DNA from: URNF01 sp045634325
Lineage (GTDB): Bacteria > Bacillota > Clostridia > Oscillospirales > Acutalibacteraceae
Length of the DNA stretch: 31,197 nt
Assembly: GCA_045634325.1 (NCBI GenBank)
Contig: JAZRAA010000049.1
Location: 1-31,197, forward strand
Direction of reading: 5' to 3'
Numbering within the stretch: the stretch's first letter is position 1; every line of letters begins with the position of its first letter. Both the position numbers and the translations under genes were made by a program. The notes beneath the pieces were generated by a model that had not been told where the DNA came from, searched no databases, and saw only the letters and a list, made by a program, of their open reading frames with translations. Below are positions 22,719 through 30,208 of this stretch, one piece after another.

Positions 22719-24083
22719 ATGTTTGTGGATTGTTTGATAGTGGCGGCGTATATAGGGTTGCTTATATATATGGGATTGCGTGGCGGGGAAACCGTACAAA
22801 GTGCTGCTGACTTTGCGGCGGCGGGAAAGACCTATGGCGCACCGATTATTTTCATGAGCCTTGCCGCTTCTTATGTGGGCGGCGGGTTTTCGGCGGGGAA
22901 CGCCGCATTTGCATTCGAAAAAGGCATTGGCATGACGGCGGCTTTGTGTGGATTTGGTGTGATGACCGTGCTGACAGGCAAATTTTTAGTGCCGGGCATT
23001 GCACGGTTTAACGGTGCTGTCAGCACCGGGGATATCATCGCTAAAACCTACGGTGAAAATGCGGGAATAGCCACCGGCTTTGTGGCATATCTTACATGCG
23101 CTTGCGTGGTAGGCGCACAAATGGAAGCAATGGGCGGGATACTGCACACCCTTTTTAATATCCCACCCGCAGCGGGCGTGCTACTTGGTTGTGGTGTGGT
23201 GCTGGTGTATTCCACCGTGGGCGGTTTACAGTCGGTTATCGCAGCGGACATTGTGCAGTTTGTTTTACTTGCACTGGGTATGCCGTTGTTATTATGGGCG
23301 GCAGTGTCCAAAGCGGGCGGCATCGGTGCGGTATTGGATGCTACGCCGATGGCGTTTTGGGACCCGCTTGACAGTATGTCCTTGCCCGCATTCTTGTCTT
23401 TGTTATTCACCGTTGCGTGCGGGGAAATGTTAGTGCCACCATACACGGGGCGATTACTCATCGGCAAAAATTTGAAAGCCACTGCGCGCGGCACCATTGC
23501 GGGCGGTGTGTTTTCGGTGCCGTTTTTCCTCATCACTTGCTTGATAGGGCTCACTGCTCGTGTGCTGCAAGTGACCGCAACCCCTGACGATGCCATGCCC
23601 GCACTCATTTTGCGGGTGTTGCCCACGGGATTGCGTGGGTTGATTATGGCTTCGATGGTATCTATTATGTTGTCTGCCGCCGACGGCTTTTTAAACGGCG
23701 CGGCGGTGAGTCTGACGCATGATATGGTGTTACCGTTCTTCCCGCACATGCGGGATAAAGCGCAATTGCGCTTGTTGCGGTATACCAACTTTTTCACAGG
23801 TGTCATTGCGGTGGTGTTGGCTTTGCTCATTCCCAGCGTGTTCACCATTCTGGAAATTTCATACACGTTCTGGTGTCCGTTGTTGGTACCGCCGCTCATT
23901 TTGGCGTTGCGCGGCAAAACCGCCCCACCTGCCGCCTTTTTTGGCGGAATGGTGGCGGGGTTTGTTGCCGTTTGCATGTGGGAGTTTGTGCTGTCCCGTC
24001 CTTGTGAAATCGGTGGCGCACCGCTCGGCTTGCTTGCGAATTTTTTAACGGTATACATAATAAAACACCTACGCAAAGCGTAG
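22719..24083 (+). CDS. Sodium:solute symporter family protein
   Basis: A 454-residue membrane protein with about 12-13 hydrophobic segments and SSF-family features: SAADFAAAGKTYG after the first segment, ASYVGGGFSAGNAAFAFEKG, and GGLQSVIAADIVQFVLLALG. These resemble the sodium-binding core helices of PutP/PanF-type carriers. It uses an ion gradient to import a small solute; the substrate is not evident and neighbours do not help. Start ATG follows GAGGTGGG. The stop codon lies within the terminator hairpin. Confidence 0.85.
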   Translation: MFVDCLIVAAYIGLLIYMGLRGGETVQSAADFAAAGKTYGAPIIFMSLAASYVGGGFSAGNAAFAFEKGIGMTAALCGFGVMTVLTGKFLVPGIARFNGAVSTGDIIAKTYGENAGIATGFVAYLTCACVVGAQMEAMGGILHTLFNIPPAAGVLLGCGVVLVYSTVGGLQSVIAADIVQFVLLALGMPLLLWAAVSKAGGIGAVLDATPMAFWDPLDSMSLPAFLSLLFTVACGEMLVPPYTGRLLIGKNLKATARGTIAGGVFSVPFFLITCLIGLTARVLQVTATPDDAMPALILRVLPTGLRGLIMASMVSIMLSAADGFLNGAAVSLTHDMVLPFFPHMRDKAQLRLLRYTNFFTGVIAVVLALLIPSVFTILEISYTFWCPLLVPPLILALRGKTAPPAAFFGGMVAGFVAVCMWEFVLSRPCEIGGAPLGLLANFLTVYIIKHLRKA

Positions 24084-24090
24084 GTGTTTT
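24062..24090. terminator. Bidirectional terminator overlapping the symporter stop codon
   Basis: A 13-bp perfect stem (24062-24074 with 24078-24090) with an AAA loop, starting with A4 and ending with T4. The last six codons of the symporter and its TAG (24081-24083) lie inside the hairpin. It also follows the stop of the convergent gene at 24095. Confidence 0.9.
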
Positions 24091-24094
24091 CCAT

Positions 24095-24937
24095 TTAGTT
24101 GATATCTTCTACCACTTTTTCGGGCGGAGTTTCCAGCATTTCGGGATGTGCAATATATCGTTTGAACGCACGGAACGCAAGCGCAAAGTAACTGCCCGAT
24201 GCGATACGCTCGTCCATCACCATACCCACGGGGATACAGCGGTCATGCACAATGGTGCCGTCAATGGTACGGCGGGGCACCTCACGCATATTACCCAGCG
24301 CCATACTAATACTGGTGGTGCCGAAATCGTACACATGATGATAGATGTGGTTGGTGCGGATGCTTGCCAAGTTGGTGATGAGCAAGCTCGCATGGAACGG
24401 ACTTGCTTTCACGATAGCGTTGGGCAACAAACCGTGTCTGTCCGCCCATCTGAGTATTGAAACGGCACCGCGCAACAAGCCGGGGATGGAAAGCAACGCT
24501 TTGACAATTTTATCGGTGCTGTTGTCGTTGTCGTATTTGCGGTTATCGTCGATATATTGTCCGACTTTTTCTTTGACATCGAAAATGGTATCGGTAGGCT
24601 CCAGATAAATCTTGGACATGGTTTCGTCCGAGCGGGAACCGGTTTTGAGCACCACCATGCTGACGGTGATATCTTTGTGTTTGTACGCTTTTCGGTTGGC
24701 AATAAAGCGGTTGAGTGCAGGGAATTCCGAAAGCACACGGACGTATGCCGCCAAAATCACCATCATATGGGAGATTTTAACGCCTTCTTCCGCTTTTTTG
24801 CGAATGTATTTTTGCATCGGCTCTAACGGTAAATCCAGCGTTATCATATTCATCGCATCATGACGTTCGGTCATAATATGCGGTACGATGGTATATATCG
24901 GGTCCACGTTTCTGAGTCTTTTTCCGTCGGCTCTCAT
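24095..24937 (-). CDS. E2-like acyltransferase-fold protein with degenerate active site
   Basis: A 280-residue protein resembling the catalytic domain of 2-oxoacid dehydrogenase E2 / chloramphenicol acetyltransferase, without lipoyl or E1/E3-binding domains. Supporting blocks are the N-terminal PHIMTERHDAMNM and LDLPLEPMQKYIRKKAEEG, a central LLITNLASI (185-193), and the C-terminal VGMVMDERIASGSYFALAF. In E2 the last block reads DHRxxDG; here residues 242-248 are DERIASG, so catalytic His is Glu and the Asp is Ser. It probably does not perform standard acyl transfer. Ribosome binding site GGAGGGG supports ATG 24937. A palindrome sits in its promoter. Confidence 0.75.
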   Translation of the reverse strand: MRADGKRLRNVDPIYTIVPHIMTERHDAMNMITLDLPLEPMQKYIRKKAEEGVKISHMMVILAAYVRVLSEFPALNRFIANRKAYKHKDITVSMVVLKTGSRSDETMSKIYLEPTDTIFDVKEKVGQYIDDNRKYDNDNSTDKIVKALLSIPGLLRGAVSILRWADRHGLLPNAIVKASPFHASLLITNLASIRTNHIYHHVYDFGTTSISMALGNMREVPRRTIDGTIVHDRCIPVGMVMDERIASGSYFALAFRAFKRYIAHPEMLETPPEKVVEDIN

Positions 24938-24974
24938 GTATTCCCCTCCGAGTTCATAGTTTGTTTACAATTCA

Positions 24975-25003
24975 GTATACCACATTTGTCGACATATGTC
25001 AAA
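24975..25003 (-). promoter_or_regulatory. Consensus promoter with palindromic operator candidate (E2-like gene)
   Basis: On the minus strand a perfect -35 TTGACA (25003-24998), 17 bp, -10 TATACT (24980-24975). An 18-bp near-perfect palindrome centred on GTCGAC (24983-25000; half-sites ACATATGTC and ACATTTGTC, one mismatch) fills the spacer and touches the -35. A repressor dimer bound there would block RNA polymerase. No regulator gene lies next to it. Confidence 0.75.
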
Positions 25004-25634
25004 ACAAATCGTTAATATACTGTTTCAATAACGCCAAATGTGCCGTTGCGTTTTCGTTTTCAACGGGTAATGCCCGCACCCCCCACAAAAGTGCGGGGCA
25101 GTCGGCTGTTTTGTCTTGCGCGAACAGCGTTTCACCGGAGCTCAGCGGTGCAAACAGAACTGCATCCTCGGCAGTATATGCCAGCACATATCGTTCATAT
25201 ACCGACGACTCCATGGCAAGCAAGGTATAGGCATCGTTTTGGAAGGTGATAATCAGTTGTTCGAGCGGGATGTTGCGCTCACCGTCTTCTGCCAGTCCCA
25301 CTGCCAACGCCCGCACCACGATTTCCACCTTACCGTCGCCGTTGCGATCTTCCCCGCACGCGCTAAGAGCCTCTTGCAGAGCGGTTTGTGCTTTTGCGGA
25401 AAGGGTGGTTTGGGTGGCGATTGTCACCGTATAATCGGCGGTATTTTTCGGAAACAGAAAGGGGAATGTAAAAACAAATAGCAGTATGCCTAGCATCGCT
25501 CCCAGTGTACCGATAATAATTTTTTTGCGGTTTTGCCGCCATTTTTCCGCCAGGGTGAGCGGCGTGGTATCAATGTCACCAAAGGTATCTTGGATATGTC
25601 GTGTATCGGTGCGGATATACCATTCTCTGGACAC
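24999..25634 (-). CDS. One-TM protein with EF-hand-like loop, unknown function
   Basis: A 211-residue protein: soluble N-terminus (1-38) starting SREWYIRTDT, one membrane segment (about 39-61, IIIGTLGAMLGILLFVF) and an external domain. At 96-104 DRNGDGKVE resembles the calcium loop of EF-hand/dockerin repeats (D, N and D at positions 1, 3 and 5). The rest looks alpha-beta; no known family recognised. The frame is open to 25700, but that start would overlap the -35 hexamer. GTG at 25634, eight bases after GGGGG, is chosen. Its 3' end overlaps the next gene's -35. Confidence 0.65.
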   Translation of the reverse strand: MSREWYIRTDTRHIQDTFGDIDTTPLTLAEKWRQNRKKIIIGTLGAMLGILLFVFTFPFLFPKNTADYTVTIATQTTLSAKAQTALQEALSACGEDRNGDGKVEIVVRALAVGLAEDGERNIPLEQLIITFQNDAYTLLAMESSVYERYVLAYTAEDAVLFAPLSSGETLFAQDKTADCPALLWGVRALPVENENATAHLALLKQYINDLF

Positions 25635-25667
25635 GTGAACAACCCCCTTTTTATGAGAAGTACATTC

Positions 25668-25696
25668 AGTATAGTACATTTTTCTCGGTTTTTCAA
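25668..25696 (-). promoter_or_regulatory. Sigma-A promoter of the one-TM protein gene
   Basis: On the minus strand -35 TTGAAA (25696-25691), 17 bp, -10 TATACT (25673-25668). Two copies of AGTACATT (25659-25666 and 25673-25680, plus-strand sense) flank the -10 with 14-bp periodicity and may be chance or a regulator site. Confidence 0.72.
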
Positions 25697-25745
25697 CCAC
25701 TCTGCCTGCGTTGCCAAAAAAATCTAATAAAAGGCGTATTTTTTC

Positions 25746-25774
25746 TTGCTAAACGCATAAAAAGTTTGTATAAT
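25746..25774 (+). promoter_or_regulatory. Sigma-A promoter of the substrate-binding protein gene
   Basis: -35 TTGCTA (25746-25751), 17-bp spacer, perfect -10 TATAAT (25769-25774). The start is expected near 25781, about 30 nt before the ATG at 25811. No separate promoter was seen before icd, so both genes may share it. Confidence 0.75.
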
Positions 25775-25810
25775 AAACTGTATTAAAGAAAAAGGGAAGG
25801 ACGGGTGCGT

Positions 25811-27433
25811 ATGCAACGCGGCAAACGGTGTTTGGCGTTGATAGCAGCGACTGCGTTGGCGATTGTCGGTTTGTGCGGTTGCAAAGCACGCGGCGGGGAC
25901 AGTTTTGGCTTTTCGCTGTCTGCGGAACCCGCCCATCTTGACCCGCAAGTGGCAAATGATGCCGCCTCCCTTGCGGTGCTGGATGCCGCTTTTGAAGGGT
26001 TGACCCGCATACAAGAGGACGGCACCGTTACGGCGGCTGCTGCTGACTGGACGGTATCGGAAGATGGCTTGACCTATACGTTCACACTGAAAACTTCGTA
26101 TTGGAGCACCGTGTCGGTGCGTGGTAAAGAAACGGGATTTGAACAACCCGTGATGGTAACGGCGCAGGATTTTGTGTTCGGCATCTATCGCACCCTTGAC
26201 CCTGCGACTGCCTCACCGCACGCGCAATCACTTTTGAACATCCAAAACGCCCCTGCCGTGCTGGCGGGCGAGCAACCGCTTTCCGCTTTGGGTGTGAAGG
26301 CGGCGGATGATAAAACGTTGGTTATCACCCTGTCAAAACCCGACAGTGCATTTTTGAAAACACTTGCTTCCCCCGCATGTATGCCGTGCAACCGTGAGTT
26401 CTTCGCATACACGGGCGGACGATACGGACTTGAAAAACAATACATCCTTTCCAACGGCGCATTCTACGTGTCGGGATGGGAACACAACGTATCGGTCACA
26501 TTACGAAAAAACGAACACTACCACGATGCGAACAACGTATTGCCCGCATCGGTCAAATATGCCGTTTCCAAATCAGAGGAAGAAGATTACGCTTTGTTGG
26601 AAAAGGGCGCACTGGATGCGGCCGCAGTGCCTGCATCTTATTTGGACGATGCCGCCAAAGCTGGTATCTCACTCGTCGGGTTGCAGGATACGGTGCAGTA
26701 TTTATGGTTTAACACTGCTACCCCTACTCTGCAAAACGCCGCCATGCGCAAAGCGTTAGCCCTGGCAATTGAGTGGGATGTGTTGCGGGACAGTTTGCCG
26801 ACGGGATACACACCCGCCGCCGGTTTTGTACCGCCCGCCGCTACTGCAAACGGCGAACCGTATGTTTGTACGAGTGGTACGGCGCTCTTCAAAACCGATA
26901 CCGAGGCCGCTCGGGCGCAGTTGCAAGCGGGTTTGGCAGATTTGGAATTGGAAACCGCACCTTCGTTCACCTTGTTGGCGGCTGAGGATACCGAAAACGC
27001 CAACCTTGCACGGTATATCGTGCAATCACTCGCCAAAAATCTCGGCGTGACTTGTACACTGGAATTGGTCGGCGCCGACGTGCTGGAAGCACGTGTGAAA
27101 GCAGGTAATTATGAAATGGCGGTATATACAGTGGTAGGCAACGGCTCTACCGCTAAAGAAAATTTAGAGATATTCACTTCTACTGCGCCGCGCGGAAACA
27201 TTGCACGGTTTGCGGATACAGCGTATGATGCGTTGTATGGGCAAGTGGGCGAAGATGCCGCTGCCATACAATGTCTGGAAGGGCATCTTATTGAGACGGT
27301 GCCTTGCTTGCCGCTTGGGTTTTATACCCGCTATTATGGAATTTCTCCCGATGCAAGCGGCATCACGGTGCGTCCGTTCAACGGCGGTGCGCAGGGTGCA
27401 CCTTTGTCTTTCATCGCAGCAGAACTTCGTTAA
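25811..27433 (+). CDS. Oligopeptide ABC transporter substrate-binding lipoprotein (SBP family 5)
   Basis: A 540-residue lipoprotein anchored at the outer face of the membrane. The signal peptide ends in lipobox L-C-G-C with Cys24. The family 5 (OppA-like) pattern is clear: AEPAHLDPQVANDAAS near the mature N-terminus, FEGLTRIQEDG, AADWTVSEDGLTYTFTLK, VTAQDFVFGIYRTLDP and NAAMRKALALAIEWDVLRDSLP. The ligand could be peptides, nickel or other solutes. No permease or ATPase gene is adjacent. ATG 25811 is ten bases after GGGAAGG; an in-frame GTG at 25805 is too close. Confidence 0.9.
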   Translation: MQRGKRCLALIAATALAIVGLCGCKARGGDSFGFSLSAEPAHLDPQVANDAASLAVLDAAFEGLTRIQEDGTVTAAAADWTVSEDGLTYTFTLKTSYWSTVSVRGKETGFEQPVMVTAQDFVFGIYRTLDPATASPHAQSLLNIQNAPAVLAGEQPLSALGVKAADDKTLVITLSKPDSAFLKTLASPACMPCNREFFAYTGGRYGLEKQYILSNGAFYVSGWEHNVSVTLRKNEHYHDANNVLPASVKYAVSKSEEEDYALLEKGALDAAAVPASYLDDAAKAGISLVGLQDTVQYLWFNTATPTLQNAAMRKALALAIEWDVLRDSLPTGYTPAAGFVPPAATANGEPYVCTSGTALFKTDTEAARAQLQAGLADLELETAPSFTLLAAEDTENANLARYIVQSLAKNLGVTCTLELVGADVLEARVKAGNYEMAVYTVVGNGSTAKENLEIFTSTAPRGNIARFADTAYDALYGQVGEDAAAIQCLEGHLIETVPCLPLGFYTRYYGISPDASGITVRPFNGGAQGAPLSFIAAELR

Positions 27434-27454
27434 TTCACATTGGAGGTATATAGT

Positions 27455-28654
27455 ATGCAAAAAATTCAAATGACCACCCCGCTCGTCGAGATGGACGGCG
27501 ACGAAATGACCCGCATTTTGTGGCAGGCAATTAAAGAAAAATTGCTGTTACCGTTTGTGGATTTGAAATGCGAGTATTACGATTTGGGGTTGCCCTATCG
27601 TGATAAAACCAACGACCAGGTAACCGTAGATGCCGCAAATGCTATCAAAAAATATGGTGTCGGCGTGAAATGCGCCACTATCACCCCCAACGCACAGCGC
27701 GTGGAGGAATACGGGTTAAAGGAAATGTGGAAAAGCCCCAACGGCACCATCCGCGCCATGTTGGACGGCACGGTGTTCCGTTCACCGGTGGTGGTGAAAG
27801 GTATTGCGCCCACTGTTTCCACTTGGGAAAAGCCTATCGTGTTGGCGCGTCATGCGTATGGTGACATTTATCGCAACACCGAGTTGCGTGCGCCCGCCGG
27901 TGCGAAAGCCGAATTGGTACTTACTGACAAAGACGGCAACGAAACCCGCGCACTGATCCATGATTTTAAAGGCGACGGCATCGTGATGGGTATGCACAAT
28001 ACCGATGCATCTATTGAGAGTTTTGCACACGCTTGCTTCCAATATGCGCTGTCCTGCAAACAGGATTTGTGGTTCTCCACCAAGGATACCATTTCCAAAA
28101 CCTACGACCATCGTTTCAAAGATATTTTCGCCGAGATTTACGAGGAACAGTATAAAGAAGCCTTCGAAGCGGCAGGCGTTGAATATTTCTACACCTTGAT
28201 TGACGATGCTGTGGCGCGCGTGGTGCGTTCCAAAGGCGGTTTCATTTGGGCGTGTAAAAACTATGACGGCGACGTGATGAGTGATATGGTTGCAACGGCG
28301 TTCGGTTCTCTTGCGATGATGACCAGCGTGTTGGTATCTCCCGACGGCAATTATGAATACGAAGCGGCGCACGGCACGGTTACTCGCCATTACTATCGCC
28401 ATTTAAAAGGCGAAGAAACTTCCACCAACTCGGTGGCGACCATCTTTGCGTGGTCGGGTGCTTTGCGCAAACGCGCCGAGCTCGACGGCCTTGCCGATCT
28501 CGCCGCTTTTGCGGACAAACTGGAAAAAGCCACTACCGATACCATCGAAAGCGGTGTGATGACCAAGGACTTGTATTTGTTGTCCACCCTGCCCGAGAAG
28601 AAAGCGGTCAACTCTATGGAATTCTTGGATGCGATTGCTGCCCGCTTGGTGTAA
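27455..28654 (+). CDS. icd: NADP-dependent isocitrate dehydrogenase (homodimeric, eukaryote-like type)
   Basis: A 399-residue enzyme that oxidises isocitrate to 2-oxoglutarate and CO2 and makes NADPH, supplying glutamate carbon. Sequence blocks MDGDEMTRILW, CATITPNAQRVEEYGLKEMWKSPNGTIR, DLWFSTKDTISKTYDHRFKDIF and EAAHGTVTRHYYRHLKGEETSTNS are those of the cytosolic-IDP-like group, not the E. coli Icd type. The frame is open from 27440, but GGAGGT at 27442-27447 places the start at ATG 27455. It follows the binding-protein gene by 21 nt. No aconitase or citrate synthase gene is nearby. Confidence 0.95.
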   Translation: MQKIQMTTPLVEMDGDEMTRILWQAIKEKLLLPFVDLKCEYYDLGLPYRDKTNDQVTVDAANAIKKYGVGVKCATITPNAQRVEEYGLKEMWKSPNGTIRAMLDGTVFRSPVVVKGIAPTVSTWEKPIVLARHAYGDIYRNTELRAPAGAKAELVLTDKDGNETRALIHDFKGDGIVMGMHNTDASIESFAHACFQYALSCKQDLWFSTKDTISKTYDHRFKDIFAEIYEEQYKEAFEAAGVEYFYTLIDDAVARVVRSKGGFIWACKNYDGDVMSDMVATAFGSLAMMTSVLVSPDGNYEYEAAHGTVTRHYYRHLKGEETSTNSVATIFAWSGALRKRAELDGLADLAAFADKLEKATTDTIESGVMTKDLYLLSTLPEKKAVNSMEFLDAIAARLV

Positions 28655-28665
28655 ATTTCAAAAAC

Positions 28666-28698
28666 AAAACGAGCAGGGCGATGCCCTGCTCGTTTTTT
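28666..28698. terminator. Bidirectional terminator after icd
   Basis: A 14-bp perfect stem (28666-28679 with 28683-28696) with a GAT loop; A4 at the left, T6 at the right (28693-28698). The T-run merges with the stop codon of the convergent 81-residue gene. Confidence 0.93.
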
Positions 28699-28942
28699 AT
28701 AGCGCTAAATATCCCAATAGTAAAAGCAACAATTTACTGCCGCCGTTTTGTGACAGCATTAAGATAAGTAATAATAAAAGTGTGCGCTCGTCTGTTTGGG
28801 GTGTTTGTGCGGGTTGTTTGGCAGGTGTTACTGCCGCCGCACCAAAAGTGGGACCGCCGGCGCACAACCGCCGTGAACGTTCTTGCATACGCTCCACCCG
28901 TTTTTGTGCGGCTTGTTGCATGGCAAGTAAATTATCATCCAT
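28697..28942 (-). CDS. Small protein with hydrophobic C-terminal hairpin (module gene 3)
   Basis: An 81-residue protein of unknown function. A charged amphipathic N-terminal helix (NLLAMQQAAQKRVERMQERSR-like, residues 4-25) and a Pro/Ala-rich linker (PAKQPAQTPQ) lead to DERTLLLLLILMLSQNGGSK and LLLLLLGYLAL, two short Leu-rich helices that could form a membrane hairpin. The frame is open to 28987; ATG 28942 is chosen because it overlaps the upstream gene's TGA by one base (TGATG) after GGGGTG, a coupling arrangement. Confidence 0.7.
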   Translation of the reverse strand: MDDNLLAMQQAAQKRVERMQERSRRLCAGGPTFGAAAVTPAKQPAQTPQTDERTLLLLLILMLSQNGGSKLLLLLLGYLAL

Positions 28943-29316
28943 CACAACACCCCTTGTTCTTTGAGCATGGTCGCCAGGCGTAACCATTTGAGAATTTCCA
29001 GCGCATCATCAAGCCTTTTTTGTCGTTCCCCATGCATATACGGGCGCAACGCCTTGAGCAGTTTGGCGCTGTCGTCCTCTTGTTGCATGGCGGTGAGAAA
29101 CGGCGCAGCTTTGGTGAGCAGAGATAGGTCAAACCCGTTTGCAGATGGCGTGGGCGTTGCTTTGGGAGGGGTGGACGGCTGTAAGCCGGACAACAGAGAG
29201 GAAATATCCGCGTCCTCGCCGAGAATACCTTGCAACTGGTTTGCCGCACTTTGCAGTTTTTGCATGCCATTGGGGGAGGATAGCAATTCTTGCAGTTTTT
29301 CGCTGATGTCTGCCAT
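28942..29316 (-). CDS. Small helical protein, unknown (module gene 2)
   Basis: A 124-residue protein that I do not recognise. The N-terminus MADISEKLQELLSSPNGMQ and LQSAANQLQGILG is helical, a Pro/Thr-rich linker (STPPKATPTP) lies at about 48-57, and the C-terminal half (FLTAMQQEDDSAKLLKALRPYMHGERQKRL) is helical and charged. No membrane segment or signal peptide is visible, so it is probably cytoplasmic. The ATG is one base after the upstream gene's TAA; its TGA overlaps the next ATG. Confidence 0.7.
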   Translation of the reverse strand: MADISEKLQELLSSPNGMQKLQSAANQLQGILGEDADISSLLSGLQPSTPPKATPTPSANGFDLSLLTKAAPFLTAMQQEDDSAKLLKALRPYMHGERQKRLDDALEILKWLRLATMLKEQGVL

Positions 29317-29317
29317 C

Positions 29318-29566
29318 TTATTTGGATTGCCCCCCTAATAACTGTGAAAGCAATGCTTGCACCTGTGGAGATTGCAACAGTGATTGTGGGTCGTTTCCAC
29401 CCATCATGCCGTTCAACTTGCGGGTGCTGTCGGGGGATAATCCCAATTCATCGAGATTACCACTCTGCACGGTGCGTGCCAACTGTTCTTGTGAAATGCC
29501 AAGTTTGGACGAAGCAAATTTGAGCAACGCCTCTAATTGTTGCGGTGTGAGTTGTGTATTACCCAT
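29318..29566 (-). CDS. Small helical protein, unknown (module gene 1)
   Basis: An 82-residue protein, first of three coupled small genes. MGNTQLTPQQLEALLKFAS leads to KLGISQEQLARTVQSGNLDELG, then MMGGNDPQSLLQSPQVQ and ALLSQLLGG. The second half resembles, loosely, STI1-type DPxxL..PQVQxL helices, which bind hydrophobic helices; this is a weak resemblance. The frame extends to 29680, but AAAGGGT before ATG 29566 and low-quality upstream sequence support the short form. Confidence 0.68.
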   Translation of the reverse strand: MGNTQLTPQQLEALLKFASSKLGISQEQLARTVQSGNLDELGLSPDSTRKLNGMMGGNDPQSLLQSPQVQALLSQLLGGQSK

Positions 29567-29622
29567 GGTATCAACCCTTTCTATATATTTATACATTATA
29601 TATAATGCGAAGGAGGAATATG
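29567..29622. promoter_or_regulatory. Very AT-rich divergent promoter region
   Basis: The 56 bp between the small-protein module and the phosphoesterase are mostly alternating A and T (29580-29607), with TATAAT at 29601-29606 on the plus strand. No -35 with good spacing was found for either direction, and a start from this TATAAT would leave almost no leader before the AAGGAGG at 29610-29616. It must contain both promoters, but I cannot place them. Confidence 0.4.
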
Positions 29623-30081
29623 ATGCGTGTTTTGATTTTTTCGGATTCCCACGGTGACACCCGCAAATTGCGGGAGGCATTGTTGCGCCATCCTGATATT
29701 ACCACTGCCTTTCATTTGGGCGACGGCAATCGGGAACTGGAAGCCGCAAAGGATGCGTTTCCCGACTACACGTTTTATGCGGTAGCGGGCAACTGTGACT
29801 TTTGTTGTGATGCGCCTGCTGCTCGTATCGAAACTATCAGCGGTAAAAAAGTATTGTGTGCTCACGGGCACATGTTCGGCGTGAAAGGCGGTGTATACAC
29901 CTACCACCTGGCCGCTCTTGAACGAGGGGTGCAGTTGGCGTTGTTCGGGCACACCCACATTCCTTATGTAGAATATGCGGATGGCGTGTACTTGTTTAAT
30001 CCCGGCAGTCTGCGTGACGGTAGATATGGCATTGCAGATATTTCGACGGCGGGAATCGTCATGCGACACATGGAGTTGTAG
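29623..30081 (+). CDS. YfcE/MJ0936-family metallophosphoesterase
   Basis: A 152-residue calcineurin-like phosphoesterase. Metal-binding motifs follow the family order: DSHGD (8-12), LGDG near 33-36, AGNCD near 60-64, AHGH (about 84-87) and GHTH (about 113-116), then FNPGSLRDGRYG. Such proteins hydrolyse phosphodiesters in vitro; the natural substrate is unknown. An ATG at 29620 is in frame, but its spacing from AAGGAGG is only three bases, so ATG 29623 is preferred. Confidence 0.88.
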   Translation: MRVLIFSDSHGDTRKLREALLRHPDITTAFHLGDGNRELEAAKDAFPDYTFYAVAGNCDFCCDAPAARIETISGKKVLCAHGHMFGVKGGVYTYHLAALERGVQLALFGHTHIPYVEYADGVYLFNPGSLRDGRYGIADISTAGIVMRHMEL

Positions 30082-30173
30082 GGTTTCAAACACAATATCT
30101 TGTTCTTGAAAACCGCCCAAAACACAAGCGAAAAAAACTTTTAAAAAAGTTTAAAAAAATCTCAAAAAAAGTG

Positions 30174-30202
30174 TTGACAAAGTGAAAAAGTGGTGGTATT
30201 AT
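30174..30202 (+). promoter_or_regulatory. rRNA operon promoter (sigma-A)
   Basis: Perfect -35 TTGACA (30174-30179), 17-bp spacer and -10 TATTAT (30197-30202). A-tract-rich DNA at 30130-30170 with phased runs of A and T looks like an UP element for the alpha-CTD. Only one promoter is seen between the phosphoesterase gene and 16S; the start is expected near 30209. Confidence 0.85.
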
Positions 30203-30208
30203 AACAAA

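Noticed and set aside
23048..24094. Open frame of 348 codons on the minus strand
   Set aside because: Antisense to the sodium:solute symporter, whose membrane segments and ribosome binding site are clear. The product is low-complexity with no domain.
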